Source: Nitrosomonas sp. (lineage in GTDB: Bacteria > Pseudomonadota > Gammaproteobacteria > Burkholderiales > Nitrosomonadaceae). Taken from it: 53,967 nucleotides of DNA. The stretch lies in contig NZ_JAMWZS010000017.1 in NCBI RefSeq assembly GCF_024282095.1, positions 1 to 53,967 on the forward strand, in the 5' to 3' direction. Below, in pieces: positions 1 to 9,368 of the stretch. Under the pieces are notes generated by a model that was not told the DNA's origin, did no database searches, and saw nothing but the letters and a program-made list of their open reading frames with translations. Both the position numbers and the translations under genes were made by a program. Numbering within the stretch: the stretch's first letter is position 1; every line of letters begins with the position of its first letter.

Positions 1-104
1 ACCATTGCTTTTTCCAAACCACGCATTTAAAATGCCACCCGTTACTGGCTTTCCAAAACGCCGATTGAACGATTGACGGCATAGCAACTCAAAAAGCAGT
101 AATT

Positions 105-208
105 CAATGGAAACTAGGGTTCCGGTCGGTGCACTAAACGGCGTCAGGTCCAAGAGTTTCCGGTCTCGTGATAACGAGGCTCCACGGAGGGAAAAAAGCC
201 CGGGAGAT
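105..208 (+). promoter_or_regulatory. Guanidine-I riboswitch (ykkC class, type 1)
   Basis: The leader carries the conserved blocks of the ykkC/guanidine-I aptamer in the right order: CTAGGGTTCCG at 114-124, GGTCCAAGAG at 147-156, and ACGGAGGGAAAAAAGCCCGG continuing into GAGA at 184-207. Known members bind free guanidinium and switch on genes for guanidine export or breakdown. The gene downstream, 64 bp away, opens an operon of permease, DUF1989 pair, carboxylase and allophanate hydrolase, the breakdown gene set that this riboswitch typically controls. The outer limits of the P1 stem are approximate because they were read by eye, not folded. Confidence 0.9.
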
Positions 209-213
209 TAAGC

Positions 214-256
214 GTAATGTACGTGAAGTGCATTACAATCTCGGCAAACCCTTTTT
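214..256 (+). promoter_or_regulatory. Possible riboswitch expression platform (hairpin and T tract)
   Basis: An inverted repeat GTAATG (214-219) / CATTAC (231-236) follows the aptamer, and a run of five T lies at 252-256. TCTCGGC at 239-245 could also pair imperfectly with the 3' end of the aptamer (GCC and GAGA within 198-207), which would make it exclusive with ligand binding. This is compatible with ligand-controlled termination or RBS exposure, but the T tract does not directly abut a strong GC stem, so the mechanism is undecided. Confidence 0.35.
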
Positions 257-271
257 GTATGGAGACTTGTT

Positions 272-1708
272 ATGTCAGGTTCAACGAAACAAACCGTTTC
301 TTCGCAAGATGCCCATGTAGTCGGCGATGTACTCAATCGCAGCATGAGTGTATGGCACAGCTTCACGCTGGGTTTTGCGGTTGTCTCGCCGGTCGCCGGA
401 CTCTATGCCATCATCGGTGTGCAAACCACAGTTACCGGTGGCGGTTGGTTTGCTGCATTAGCGGTCTGCTTGATCATGCAGCTACTGGTGGCTACCGTTT
501 ATGCAGAATTGTCTTCGCAATTCCCGATTGCGGGCGGTGCCTATAAATGGGCACGGCAACTGGGTGGCGCCATCGCCGGGCAATATGCAGGTGTGATTTA
601 TATTTGTTCCACCATTGCCATGGTCACGACAACCGCTTACACAGGCGGTTTCTGGCTCGCCACCTTTTGCGGATCGCAGGGTGATGGCGGCGCGATGATG
701 GTGCTTTGGGGCGCCCTATTTCTCTTTCTCTGCACACTACTCAATCTGGCGCCTGTCGGCATTTTCAATCTGGTGATCAAGCTCGGTGTTTACGCTGAAG
801 TTGTAGGGTCATTCGGCGTGGCACTGCTGTTATTTCTTTTCTTCCGTCAGCATTCTTTCATGGAATTGTTCCAGCATATGGGTACCGGAACTGCGCCCAG
901 TGAAATGGCTGCTTTTCTGGCGGCACTGGCTATCGCCGGTTGGGCTTTTATCGGTTTTGATGCCTGCTCCACCACAGCGGAAGAAACCCATCAACCGAAA
1001 CGCATGGTGCCGCGTGCAATTCTCATGTCGCTACTCGTTGTCGGCACAGTGGTTTTATTTAACTCAGCCGCACTGATCTTGGCATTTGATCATGACACAT
1101 TGAGAAATTCCAGCCATACCGCTGATCCGGTGACGCCATTGATTGCCAGCAGCATTGGCGCTTGGTTTGAAAAACCCTTTCTGGCCATTGTGATGACTGC
1201 TTTTCTGGCCTGCGGCGCATCCATGACCAAATATACTTCCCGCATCGTTTACTCCATGGCGCGGGAAGGCAATATGCCAGCCATGTTGAGCCGGGTAACG
1301 GCCAGTAAAACACCACGTAATGCGGTTCTCTTTACCGTTCTGCTGGCAGGTTGTGGATTGATTTTCGGACTCAATGATGATGCCGTGGCCACCATAATCG
1401 CTTTTGGTACCGGCGGTTTATACGCCATGTTCACGTTCACGACTGGATTTGCATTGTTTGCCCGGCTCACAGGCCGGTGGAATCCGCAACTCGGCGAATT
1501 AAAGCTTGGCGCATGGGGTCTGGTCATCAATATCCTGGCATTCATTTGGTCGTTGTTTGAGGTCATCAATATCGCCTGGCCCCGCCCGTATGCCATTTCA
1601 GCCGATGCGCCATGGTGGCAATTATGGGCAACGCCACTGGTACTCGGCAGTATTCTGACCATCACCACACTATATATCCTTTGCAAGAAATGGATTAGCA
1701 CTAAGTAA
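272..1708 (+). CDS. APC-superfamily amino acid/polyamine-type permease, probable guanidine (or guanidino compound) importer
   Basis: This 478-residue protein is almost wholly hydrophobic, with about twelve membrane segments, and has the look of the APC superfamily. A short polar N-terminus leads into a first helix with the small-residue-rich stretch GFAVVSPVAGLY, and a YAELSSQFPIAGGAYKWA segment follows, typical of helix 2-3 of amino acid permeases. ATG at 272 has a GGAG ribosome binding site at 261-264. It is the first gene after the guanidine-I riboswitch and lies 24 bp upstream of the deiminase genes. Related permeases are often annotated as urea carboxylase-associated. The substrate is inferred only from the operon: guanidinium, urea or an amino acid are all possible. 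Confidence 0.85.
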   Translation: MSGSTKQTVSSQDAHVVGDVLNRSMSVWHSFTLGFAVVSPVAGLYAIIGVQTTVTGGGWFAALAVCLIMQLLVATVYAELSSQFPIAGGAYKWARQLGGAIAGQYAGVIYICSTIAMVTTTAYTGGFWLATFCGSQGDGGAMMVLWGALFLFLCTLLNLAPVGIFNLVIKLGVYAEVVGSFGVALLLFLFFRQHSFMELFQHMGTGTAPSEMAAFLAALAIAGWAFIGFDACSTTAEETHQPKRMVPRAILMSLLVVGTVVLFNSAALILAFDHDTLRNSSHTADPVTPLIASSIGAWFEKPFLAIVMTAFLACGASMTKYTSRIVYSMAREGNMPAMLSRVTASKTPRNAVLFTVLLAGCGLIFGLNDDAVATIIAFGTGGLYAMFTFTTGFALFARLTGRWNPQLGELKLGAWGLVINILAFIWSLFEVINIAWPRPYAISADAPWWQLWATPLVLGSILTITTLYILCKKWISTK

Positions 1709-1732
1709 AATTGCTTTAACAAGGAGTTCATC

Positions 1733-2461
1733 ATGAATCAACAAAAAATTATCTGGAAACAATCCATACCCGGCGGATGCCACTGGTCCGGCATCATGCG
1801 TCGCGGCACCACGTTACGCCTGACGGACGTGAGTGGTGGTGCAAATGCAGCGGTGCTGTTCTTTAATCAGGAAGAAAAGCTCGAACGCTACAATATGGCA
1901 GATACACTGAAATCGCAGCATACCTTCCGTCTGACCCAAGGACACGCGTGCCATTCGGATATGGGACGGATTTTCTGCTGCATCACGGCGGATACCGCCG
2001 GCTGGAACGATACCGTATGCGGATTGAGTGACGCTCAATTAATACAACAAAAATATGGCATTGCGCGTTATCAGGAACACCGCAATCACATGTTTCGCAG
2101 CGGCCTGGACGGCATGTTGATCGAACTGGGTAAATGGGGATTAGGCATGCGCGACGTTGTGTCCAATATTAATTTCTTCAGCAAAGTCACTGCTGATGCC
2201 GACGGCGAGCTGACATTTCATGCCGGTAACAGCCAGGCAGGTGATTATATTGATCTGAGTTTTGCAATGGATACCTTGGTCATCCTCTCGGCTGCCCCGC
2301 ATCCGCTGGATACAAAGCCAACTTACCAGCCCGGCACCGTTGATCTGTCGGCATTTGTGACACCCGATGCAGCAGCCTCAATATGCCAACAGATTGCCGA
2401 AAACGTCAGAGGATTACACAATACCCATCGGTTCTATCACCCCTGTGGAGGTGCGCAATGA
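1733..2461 (+). CDS. cgdB: Carboxyguanidine deiminase subunit (DUF1989; urea carboxylase-associated protein 2 type)
   Basis: This 242-residue protein belongs to the DUF1989 family and is a divergent paralogue of the next gene. Shared blocks include LFFNQEEKLERYNMADTLKS, ADTAGWND and SNINFF. Characterised pairs (CgdA/CgdB) form a heteromeric carboxyguanidine deiminase that removes ammonia from carboxyguanidine to give allophanate. This copy has HRNHMF where its partner has SCRDNF, so it lacks that cysteine and may be the less catalytic or structural partner (inference). An AAGGAG site precedes ATG 1733, and the stop overlaps the next start as ATGA, which suggests translational coupling and equal amounts of the two subunits. 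Which paralogue is called A or B follows the usual order and is tentative. Confidence 0.8.
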   Translation: MNQQKIIWKQSIPGGCHWSGIMRRGTTLRLTDVSGGANAAVLFFNQEEKLERYNMADTLKSQHTFRLTQGHACHSDMGRIFCCITADTAGWNDTVCGLSDAQLIQQKYGIARYQEHRNHMFRSGLDGMLIELGKWGLGMRDVVSNINFFSKVTADADGELTFHAGNSQAGDYIDLSFAMDTLVILSAAPHPLDTKPTYQPGTVDLSAFVTPDAAASICQQIAENVRGLHNTHRFYHPCGGAQ

Positions 2462-3123
2462 ACACGCAAACTATGATAGCCAGCAAACTCAACCCGGATC
2501 TCGCCGTCGTCGATGAAATTTGTGCGGCCGGCGAACCCTGGGTCGGAATCGTCAAGCAAGGGCAAATTTTTCGCATCGTTGACCTGGAAGGCAATCAAGC
2601 CGTCGACACGCTATTTTTCAATGCCGGCCACGCCTTGGAACGTTATAGCGCCACCGACACCATTCGCGCTCAGAATAAGTTGTATCTGACCACCGGCAGC
2701 AAACTCTGCTCCAATTTCGGCAACACCATGCTCACAATTGTCGCGGATACCTGTGGACGGCATGATACATTGGGCGGTGCCTGCGCGGCGGAAAGTAACA
2801 CGGTGCGCTATGCACTGGAAAAATATCCGATGCACAGTTGCCGGGACAATTTTCTACATGCACTGGCCCATGAAGCAGTTTGTGAACAGCTCAACATGAG
2901 CAAGCGTGACCTGCCGAGCAACATCAATTTTTTCATGAATGTCCCGGTCACCGAAGCAGGTGGATTGGAATTTGTCGATGGCGTCTCGGCACCGGGCAAA
3001 TACGTCGAGATGCAGGCTGAAATGGATGTATTGGTATTGATTTCGAATTGTCCGCAACTCAACAATCCGTGCAATGCCTATAATCCGACACCGATCCGGT
3101 TATTGATCTGGGATTCCCAATAA
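2458..3123 (+). CDS. cgdA: Carboxyguanidine deiminase subunit (DUF1989; urea carboxylase-associated protein 1 type)
   Basis: The protein has 221 residues when started at ATG 2458, which overlaps the previous stop and is preceded by a strong GGAGG. A longer in-frame start at 2383 would lie inside the upstream gene and is rejected. Hallmarks are VDLEGNQAVDTLFFNA (41-56), ADTCGRHDTLGGAC (96-109), SCRDNF (127-132) and NCPQLNNPCNAYNPTP (197-212), all typical of the UAAP1 type. The conserved cysteines and histidines fit a metal-dependent deiminase. With its paralogue it should convert carboxyguanidine, the carboxylase product, to allophanate and ammonia. It is 44 bp upstream of the carboxylase gene. 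No urease-type gene is present. Confidence 0.83.
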   Translation: MNTQTMIASKLNPDLAVVDEICAAGEPWVGIVKQGQIFRIVDLEGNQAVDTLFFNAGHALERYSATDTIRAQNKLYLTTGSKLCSNFGNTMLTIVADTCGRHDTLGGACAAESNTVRYALEKYPMHSCRDNFLHALAHEAVCEQLNMSKRDLPSNINFFMNVPVTEAGGLEFVDGVSAPGKYVEMQAEMDVLVLISNCPQLNNPCNAYNPTPIRLLIWDSQ

Positions 3124-3167
3124 TCGATAAATCCAGTTGATGATTCATCAAGAAAAAGGATAACGCT

Positions 3168-6100
3168 ATGTTCGATAAAGTCTTGATTGCCAATCGCGGC
3201 GCCATTGCTTGCCGGATTACTCGCACCCTGCGCCGCATGCATGTCAAAAGTGTCGCCGTTTATACCGAAGCCGATGCGTTATCGCGGCATGTCACCGAAG
3301 CCGATGAAGCCTACTGCATTGGCAGCGGACTCGCTGCGGAAAGCTATTTGCGCACCGATAAAATCCTGGAAATTGCTCAGCAAAGCGGCGCGCAAGCGAT
3401 TCATCCCGGCTATGGTTTTCTTAGCGAGAAAGCCGATTTTGCCGAGCAGTGCGCCGCGCATGGCATCTGTTTTATCGGCCCTACACCGCAACAAATGCGC
3501 GCGTTTGGTTTAAAGCACACAGCACGCGCCTTGGCACTGGAGAATCAGGTGCCGTTGCTGCCGGGAACCGGTTTATTAGAAAACCTTGAAGCAGCGTGTC
3601 ATCAGGCCAAACACATCGGCTATCCCGTCATGTTGAAAAGCACCGCCGGCGGCGGCGGTATCGGCATGCGTTTGTGCTGGAACCAGGATGAATTGGTCGG
3701 TGCCTACGAATCGGTCAAAACGTTGGCACAAAACAATTTCAAGGATGCCGGTTTATTCCTGGAAAAATTTGTCGACCGGGCGCGTCATATCGAAGTACAG
3801 ATTTTCGGTGATGGCAAAGGCCAAGTCGTCGCACTGGGTGAGCGTGACTGTTCCATGCAGCGGCGCAACCAGAAAGTCATCGAGGAAACACCCGCCCCCA
3901 ACCTTGCACCGCATCTGCGCCAAGCGTTGCTGGACACGGCGGTACGCCTTGGTAAAGCCATCAGCTATCAGTCTGCCGGCACCGTTGAATACATTTTTGA
4001 TGCTGCCAATGGCCAATTTTATTTTCTTGAGGTCAATACCCGCCTGCAGGTCGAACATGGCGTGACGGAAGAAGTCACCGGCATTGATCTGGTGGAATGG
4101 ATGGTGCGGCAGGCGGCTGGCGACCTCCCTCCCCTCGAATCTTTCACGATCAAACCTACTGGTGCTTCGATTCAGGTACGGGTGTATGCCGAAAATCCCG
4201 CAAAAGATTTTCAACCCTCCAGCGGTACACTCACCGCAGCGGAGTTTTCCACCGCCGCACGTGTTGAAACCTGGGTTGAGCGCGGTATTGAAGTATCCGC
4301 GTTTTATGATCCGATGCTGGCAAAAATCATCGTACATGCACCAGAGCGGGAAATAGCCATCGCCAAGCTATTGACCGCATTGGACAATACATCGCTGCAT
4401 GGGATTGAAACCAATCTGGCCTATCTCAAACAGATTCTGCGCAGCACGGTGTTCCGCAATGGGCAATCGACTACGCAATTCCTCAATGGCTTTCATTATC
4501 AGCCGCACAGTATCGATGTTCTGAATGCCGGCGTGCAAACCACGATACAGGATTATCCCGGGCGGATCGGTTACTGGCATGTCGGCGTTCCGCCTTCCGG
4601 ACCGATGGATAGTCTGGCTTTCCGCTTTGCCAACCGGTTGGTCAGCAATCCCGAGGATAGCGCCGGACTGGAAATCACGCTGGCAGGCCCGACACTGCGT
4701 TTTAATTGCGACAGCATCATTGCCATCTGTGGCGCGCCTATCGATGTATCGCTGGATGGCGAGCCGCTGCCACTATGGCAATCCCATGCCATCAAAGCCG
4801 GTGCACTCGTGCAATTTGGCAAAATTCGGCAAGCCGGCAGCCGGGTTTATCTGGCCGTACACGGTGGTTTTCAGGTACCCGATTATCTGGGCAGCAAATC
4901 CACCTTTACACTCGGCCAATTTGGCGGACATGCCGGACGCGTGCTGCGTGTCGGCGATGTCTTGCATGTGCAACCGCTGCCATCTTCCCAACCGGCGCCA
5001 CAACATTTGCCGCAACCATGGGCGCCGCTTTATACAAATCGCTGGGAAATTGCCGTATTGTACGGCCCTCACGGCGCGCCGGATTTCTTTACCGCAGCGG
5101 ACATTGAACAGTTTTTTGCCGCCGAGTGGAAGGTACATCATAACTCCAGCCGTACCGGCGTGCGGCTGATCGGCCCTAAACCGAAATGGGCGCGTAGCGA
5201 TGGTGGCGAAGCCGGCCTGCATCCCTCCAATATTCACGACAATGCCTATGCCATCGGCGCAGTCGATTTTACCGGCGATATGCCGATTATCCTCGGCCCT
5301 GACGGCCCCAGCCTGGGTGGTTTCGTGTGCCCGGTCACCATCGTCCAAGCGGAATTGTGGAAAACCGGGCAACTCAAACCCGGCGACAGCATCCGCTTTT
5401 ATCCGGTATCGATGGAACAGGCGCTCGCATTGGAACAACAGCAAAACCAACTGATTCAACATCTTCATGCGGATGCAAGTTCGCCGATAGTTGCTCGATC
5501 CGAAAAACCAGGCAGCCCCATTCTGCACTGCATTCCGGAGAGCACAGCACAAGTGCAAGTCACTTATCGCCAATCCGGCGATAAATACCTGTTGATCGAA
5601 TATGGGTCGGCGGTACTCGATCTGAATTTGCGCTTTCGTGCACATGCATTGATGACCTGGTTGCAACAATGCATCGATAATGGTGAGCTTTGCGGCATTC
5701 TGGATCTGACACCCGGCATACGCTCATTACAGATTCATTTTGACTCAAGCCAACTGGCACGCGAAAAATTACTGGCGCTTCTGATCACGGGCGAAAGCCA
5801 ATTGCCATCGATTGATGACATGGAAGTACCGTCCCGCATCGTCCACCTGCCTTTATCCTGGGATGATGCGGCCACGCGGCTCGCCATCGAAAAGTATATG
5901 CAATCGGTACGCAGCAATGCGCCCTGGTGCCCGAGCAATATTGAATTTATTCGCCGCATTAATGGGCTGGAAAGCATTGAGGAGGTTCAGCATATCGTAT
6001 TTGCAGCCAGCTATCTGGTGATGGGGTTGGGCGATGTCTATTTGGGCGCGCCCGTAGCAACCCCGCTGGATCCGCGCCATCGTCTGGTCACCACCAAATA

Positions 6101-6794
6101 CAACCCGGCGCGCACCTGGACACCCGAAAATGCCGTCGGTATCGGTGGCGCCTATTTATGCGTATACGGTATGGAAGGTCCGGGCGGTTATCAGTTCGTC
6201 GGCCGTACCGTGCCGATGTGGAATCGTTATCGCCAGACCACCGATTTCAAAGATGGTCAACCGTGGTTATTACGCTTCTTCGATCAAATTCGTTTCTACC
6301 CGGTCAGTGAGAGTGAACTGCTCAAACTGCGTAAGGATTTCATCAGCGGACACTTCAAACTGCGCACGGAGGAGACGACTCTCAACTTGAAACAGTACCA
6401 TGCCTTCCTGCAACAACATGCCGCCAGCATCAGCACATTCAAAACCCGGCAGCAGGCTGCATTTGAGGCCGAACGGCAACGTTGGGAAGCCAATGGTCAA
6501 GCGCAGTATGTCAGTGAAGATACGCTCGATGAAGCGGATTCACAAAGCGAACTGGATTTGCCGGAAGGTGCGCAAGCCGTCAGCTCTCAGGTAACCGGCA
6601 CTGTGTGGAAGCTGCTGGTCAAAGCAGGTGAACAGGTGGAAGCAGGCAAGCCGGTGGTCATGATTGAATCGATGAAAATGGAATTTCCGGTGGATTCGCC
6701 CGTTACCGGCACGGTGCAGCAGTTATGTTGCAAACAAGGCGGATATGTCTCTGCCGGACAAGTGCTGTTCATCATCCAGGAAAACCCATCATGA
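3168..6794 (+). CDS. Biotin-dependent guanidine/urea carboxylase
   Basis: The 1208-residue multidomain enzyme has the urea carboxylase layout. A biotin carboxylase part covers about 1-445, with HPGYGFLSE (79-87), a glycine-rich ATP-grasp loop [10 protein letters not shown] (157-166) and [14 protein letters not shown] (288-301). A KipA/AHS2-like half of the carboxyltransferase follows at about 450-770, then a KipI/AHS1-like half at about 800-1045, and a biotinyl domain at about 1130-1205 with ESMKME, biotin on Lys1170. It uses ATP and bicarbonate to carboxylate urea or guanidine. Its neighbours (riboswitch and deiminase pair) favour guanidine, since a urea carboxylase would need no deiminase. 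Most family members are annotated simply as urea carboxylase. Start ATG 3168 follows an AAAAGGA site. Confidence 0.9.
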   Translation: MFDKVLIANRGAIACRITRTLRRMHVKSVAVYTEADALSRHVTEADEAYCIGSGLAAESYLRTDKILEIAQQSGAQAIHPGYGFLSEKADFAEQCAAHGICFIGPTPQQMRAFGLKHTARALALENQVPLLPGTGLLENLEAACHQAKHIGYPVMLKSTAGGGGIGMRLCWNQDELVGAYESVKTLAQNNFKDAGLFLEKFVDRARHIEVQIFGDGKGQVVALGERDCSMQRRNQKVIEETPAPNLAPHLRQALLDTAVRLGKAISYQSAGTVEYIFDAANGQFYFLEVNTRLQVEHGVTEEVTGIDLVEWMVRQAAGDLPPLESFTIKPTGASIQVRVYAENPAKDFQPSSGTLTAAEFSTAARVETWVERGIEVSAFYDPMLAKIIVHAPEREIAIAKLLTALDNTSLHGIETNLAYLKQILRSTVFRNGQSTTQFLNGFHYQPHSIDVLNAGVQTTIQDYPGRIGYWHVGVPPSGPMDSLAFRFANRLVSNPEDSAGLEITLAGPTLRFNCDSIIAICGAPIDVSLDGEPLPLWQSHAIKAGALVQFGKIRQAGSRVYLAVHGGFQVPDYLGSKSTFTLGQFGGHAGRVLRVGDVLHVQPLPSSQPAPQHLPQPWAPLYTNRWEIAVLYGPHGAPDFFTAADIEQFFAAEWKVHHNSSRTGVRLIGPKPKWARSDGGEAGLHPSNIHDNAYAIGAVDFTGDMPIILGPDGPSLGGFVCPVTIVQAELWKTGQLKPGDSIRFYPVSMEQALALEQQQNQLIQHLHADASSPIVARSEKPGSPILHCIPESTAQVQVTYRQSGDKYLLIEYGSAVLDLNLRFRAHALMTWLQQCIDNGELCGILDLTPGIRSLQIHFDSSQLAREKLLALLITGESQLPSIDDMEVPSRIVHLPLSWDDAATRLAIEKYMQSVRSNAPWCPSNIEFIRRINGLESIEEVQHIVFAASYLVMGLGDVYLGAPVATPLDPRHRLVTTKYNPARTWTPENAVGIGGAYLCVYGMEGPGGYQFVGRTVPMWNRYRQTTDFKDGQPWLLRFFDQIRFYPVSESELLKLRKDFISGHFKLRTEETTLNLKQYHAFLQQHAASISTFKTRQQAAFEAERQRWEANGQAQYVSEDTLDEADSQSELDLPEGAQAVSSQVTGTVWKLLVKAGEQVEAGKPVVMIESMKMEFPVDSPVTGTVQQLCCKQGGYVSAGQVLFIIQENPS

Positions 6795-8623
6795 TGCGCA
6801 AGTTTCTCCCGCTGAGTGATATACCCTCTTTGCTGCAACGCTACGCCAGCGGCGAGCTATCACCCACGCAAATAGTGGAAACCATTCATGCCGACATTCA
6901 GCATGATCCCGATCATATCTGGATTTCGACACTGTCATTGGAGTCATTACGAGGTTACGCCCGCAAAGTGGAAGCGCAAGACATGACGTCATTGCCGCTG
7001 TATGGCGTGCCTTTCGCCATCAAGGATAATATCGATCTGGCGAACATACCAACCACCGCGGCCTGTCCGGCTTTTGCCTACACGCCATCGCGCAGCGCCA
7101 CAGTCGTGCAAAAATTGATCGATGCCGGCGCGATTCCCATCGGCAAAACCAATCTCGATCAGTTCGCCACCGGATTGAATGGCACGCGGTCGCCTTATGG
7201 TGCGTGCCGCAATGCATTCAATCCCGAATATATTTCCGGCGGCTCCAGTTCAGGTTCGGCGGTCGCTGTCGCCAAGGGGCAGGTGTGTTTCAGCCTCGGC
7301 ACCGATACCGCAGGTTCGGGCAGAATTCCCGCCGCTTTTAATAACCTGATTGGCTATAAACCCACCAAAGGCTGGTTTTCTGCGCAAGGCATGGTGCCCG
7401 CCTGCCGTTCCCTCGATACGGTATCCGTCTTCACTCATACCGCCGCCGATGCAGTGCACATCCTGGCAATCTGCGCCGCTTATGACACAGCGGATAGCTA
7501 TTCTCGTGAAAGAGAAGCACATGGATTCGATTTCGGCACAGCACCCCATTTTCACTTCGGTATACCGCGTCCGCAACAACTGAAATTCTTCGGTAATCGC
7601 GACAGCGAGCGATTGTTCAATGATGCCGTAGCCCGCATGCAGGCACTGGGTGGAAAAACTGTCACGATAGATTTCGAGCCCTTTCTCGAAGCTGCGCGCC
7701 TCCTCTACGAAGGCCCCTGGGTGGCGGAACGTTATGCCGCCATTCAATCTTTCTTCGAGCTGCACAGTGATCAGATCATCGCACCGGTGCATGAAATCAT
7801 CGCGACCGGGAAACAGCGCTCAGCTGCGGATGCTTTCAATGGCATCTATCAACTACGCAGAATCAAACAGCAAGCAGATCAGATTTGGACACAAGTTGAT
7901 TGTTTGCTGACACCAACCGCCGGCACGATCTATCCCATTTATGCCATGCAGCAGGATCCCATAGGCCTCAATACCAACTTGGGCTATTACACCAATTTTA
8001 TGAATCTGCTCGACTATGCCGCAGTCGCCGTGCCTGCCGGTTTTCAAAGTGATGGACTACCTTTTGGCATCACGCTGGCAGCACCGGCCCACCAGGATGA
8101 ACCACTGCTGCATCTGGCGCATCGACTGCAACAAGTTTACTCATTGTCATTGGGTGCAACCGGCATTGCGATGCCCCGGAATATCCCCTTCCCTGCCGCA
8201 TCCCGATCCGGCCAGGTGCGGATAGCCGTCTGCGGCGCACATTTGTCGGGTTTACCGTTGAATGAACAATTAACCAGCCGCCACGGCCGATTAGTCATCA
8301 GCACGACCACTTCGCCCGATTACAGGCTCTACGCGTTACCGGGAGAATCACCGCAACGCCCTGGCTTAGTTCGGGTTAACAAAAATGAGCAAGGCGTTGC
8401 CATCGAAGTGGAAATTTGGGAGTTACCGGCACGCGAATTGGGCAGTTTTGTGGCCAATATTCCGGCACCGCTAGGCATCGGCACCATTACCCTGGCAAAC
8501 GGCAAAACAGTGCAAGGCTTTCTCTGCGAGCGTTACGCTATCGACAATGCAACAGATATCAGTCATTTCAGCGGATGGCGCAACTACTTAGCCGCCCCTG
8601 CAAAACGCTTGGAAGCCCTATAA
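6791..8623 (+). CDS. atzF: Allophanate hydrolase
   Basis: This 610-residue amidase-signature enzyme hydrolyses allophanate to two ammonia and two CO2, the last step of the pathway. The Ser-cisSer-Lys triad is visible: Lys78 in AIKDN, Ser152 in GGSSSGS and Ser176 in [10 protein letters not shown], with the spacings seen in AtzF and malonamidase. The C-terminal part (about 440-610) matches the extra domain of full-length allophanate hydrolases. The start is placed at ATG 6791, which overlaps the carboxylase stop by 4 bp; a tandem ATG at 6794 is equally possible. The longer frame from 6725 lies inside the carboxylase and is rejected. It is the last gene of the operon. Confidence 0.92.
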   Translation: MMRKFLPLSDIPSLLQRYASGELSPTQIVETIHADIQHDPDHIWISTLSLESLRGYARKVEAQDMTSLPLYGVPFAIKDNIDLANIPTTAACPAFAYTPSRSATVVQKLIDAGAIPIGKTNLDQFATGLNGTRSPYGACRNAFNPEYISGGSSSGSAVAVAKGQVCFSLGTDTAGSGRIPAAFNNLIGYKPTKGWFSAQGMVPACRSLDTVSVFTHTAADAVHILAICAAYDTADSYSREREAHGFDFGTAPHFHFGIPRPQQLKFFGNRDSERLFNDAVARMQALGGKTVTIDFEPFLEAARLLYEGPWVAERYAAIQSFFELHSDQIIAPVHEIIATGKQRSAADAFNGIYQLRRIKQQADQIWTQVDCLLTPTAGTIYPIYAMQQDPIGLNTNLGYYTNFMNLLDYAAVAVPAGFQSDGLPFGITLAAPAHQDEPLLHLAHRLQQVYSLSLGATGIAMPRNIPFPAASRSGQVRIAVCGAHLSGLPLNEQLTSRHGRLVISTTTSPDYRLYALPGESPQRPGLVRVNKNEQGVAIEVEIWELPARELGSFVANIPAPLGIGTITLANGKTVQGFLCERYAIDNATDISHFSGWRNYLAAPAKRLEAL

Positions 8624-8669
8624 ATGTTCGAACTCATGCGAATTAGCAAACGCTGGAATCCCTGGGAAA

Positions 8670-8910
8670 TTATAATATAGGCATCAAAACCTGAGGAAAT
8701 GAGGGGAAACTTAAATGCCGATTGATAATTTTTCTCATGCTCATCTCGACCAGATGGCAGGTGTCCGACAACGGCTGACGACCGGCCCGAGTGTGGGGTA
8801 CCTTGGGAATACCTTTTGGTGTCGGCGCATTCAGCTGTTCAATCTCAGCAATGACAGTCGCCATATCGGATTGCAGAGATTCTTCGAACAGGCTTGGCAG
8901 CGTCGAGAGT
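8670..8910 (-). pseudogene. IS66 tnpC transposase fragment
   Basis: The minus strand reads LPSLFEESLQSDMATVIAE, then EIEQLNAPTPKG and RQPLSDTCHLVE. This resembles the part of IS66 TnpC where an acidic coiled region (LFEE, EAEL type) is followed by a RQPLPxHLPR-type motif. Only about 80 codons are open, there is a stop at 8911-8913, and the zinc-finger and DDE regions are absent, so this is debris. The overlapping plus-strand frame at 8715-8981 has no recognisable content and is treated as a shadow. Confidence 0.55.
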
Positions 8911-9060
8911 CAATTGATCAAGCCGGACGAGTGACTTCATGGTCGTCGTTATATCATGAAACGACATCAATCTATTGTTAACATTGAATTATTGTGTATA
9001 TTTGCACGCGTAAATGTGCAAGCGGCGCTGTTGATAAGCGTTACCAGTCGACTTCCGTCG

Positions 9061-9210
9061 TTACCCATTCCCACTGCGATTGCGTCGATTTAAAACAACG
9101 AACCCCAATACCTGCTGCACCAGTATCGACAAACCGTCAATACCACGGCGCATATCCACCGGCGCAACCATCATCCGGATTTGCCCGGCAAATGCAATCA
9201 GTTCAGGCAT
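9061..9210 (-). pseudogene. IS66 tnpB (Orf2) N-terminal fragment
   Basis: Reading the minus strand from ATG at 9210 gives MPELIAFAGQIRMM, then VAPVDMRRGIDGLSILVQQV. The PVDMRRGIDGL block is the signature of IS66 TnpB near its N-terminus. The frame meets a stop at 9061-9063 after about 49 codons, against roughly 110-120 in intact TnpB, and the conserved middle (the FVFRNRxGD region) is reduced to VLNRRNRSGN. With the tnpC fragment nearer the guanidine operon, it shows an IS66 element degraded in place. The 150 bp up to the smbP end hold nothing else recognisable. Confidence 0.7.
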
Positions 9211-9368
9211 CGCAAAAACTCAGCAAGCCATTGGGGGCAATATCTTCCGGTATTTCCAATACATGCTCACCTGAACAACAGAGCCCAAACAACTTACCAC
9301 CGGTGCGGCTGCCTTAATCGTCACCGGTATCAGCGAGGCACCCTCTCGTCCATGCCGATAAATCAGAT

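Noticed and set aside
73-103. Promoter before the riboswitch (TTGACG at 73-78)
   Set aside because: A fair -35 exists but no -10 hexamer at 16-18 bp spacing is convincing, so it is not listed as a feature.
217-546. Plus-strand ORF starting inside the riboswitch leader
   Set aside because: It overlaps the permease in another frame, its ATG is part of the leader hairpin, and the protein is Cys/Arg-rich without family likeness.
272-8623. Interpretation as a plain urea utilisation operon
   Set aside because: The guanidine-I riboswitch and two DUF1989 proteins fit guanidine better; urea as an additional substrate is not excluded.
8715-9317. Two plus-strand ORFs after atzF
   Set aside because: They are shadows of minus-strand IS66 debris; the recognisable protein content is on the minus strand.
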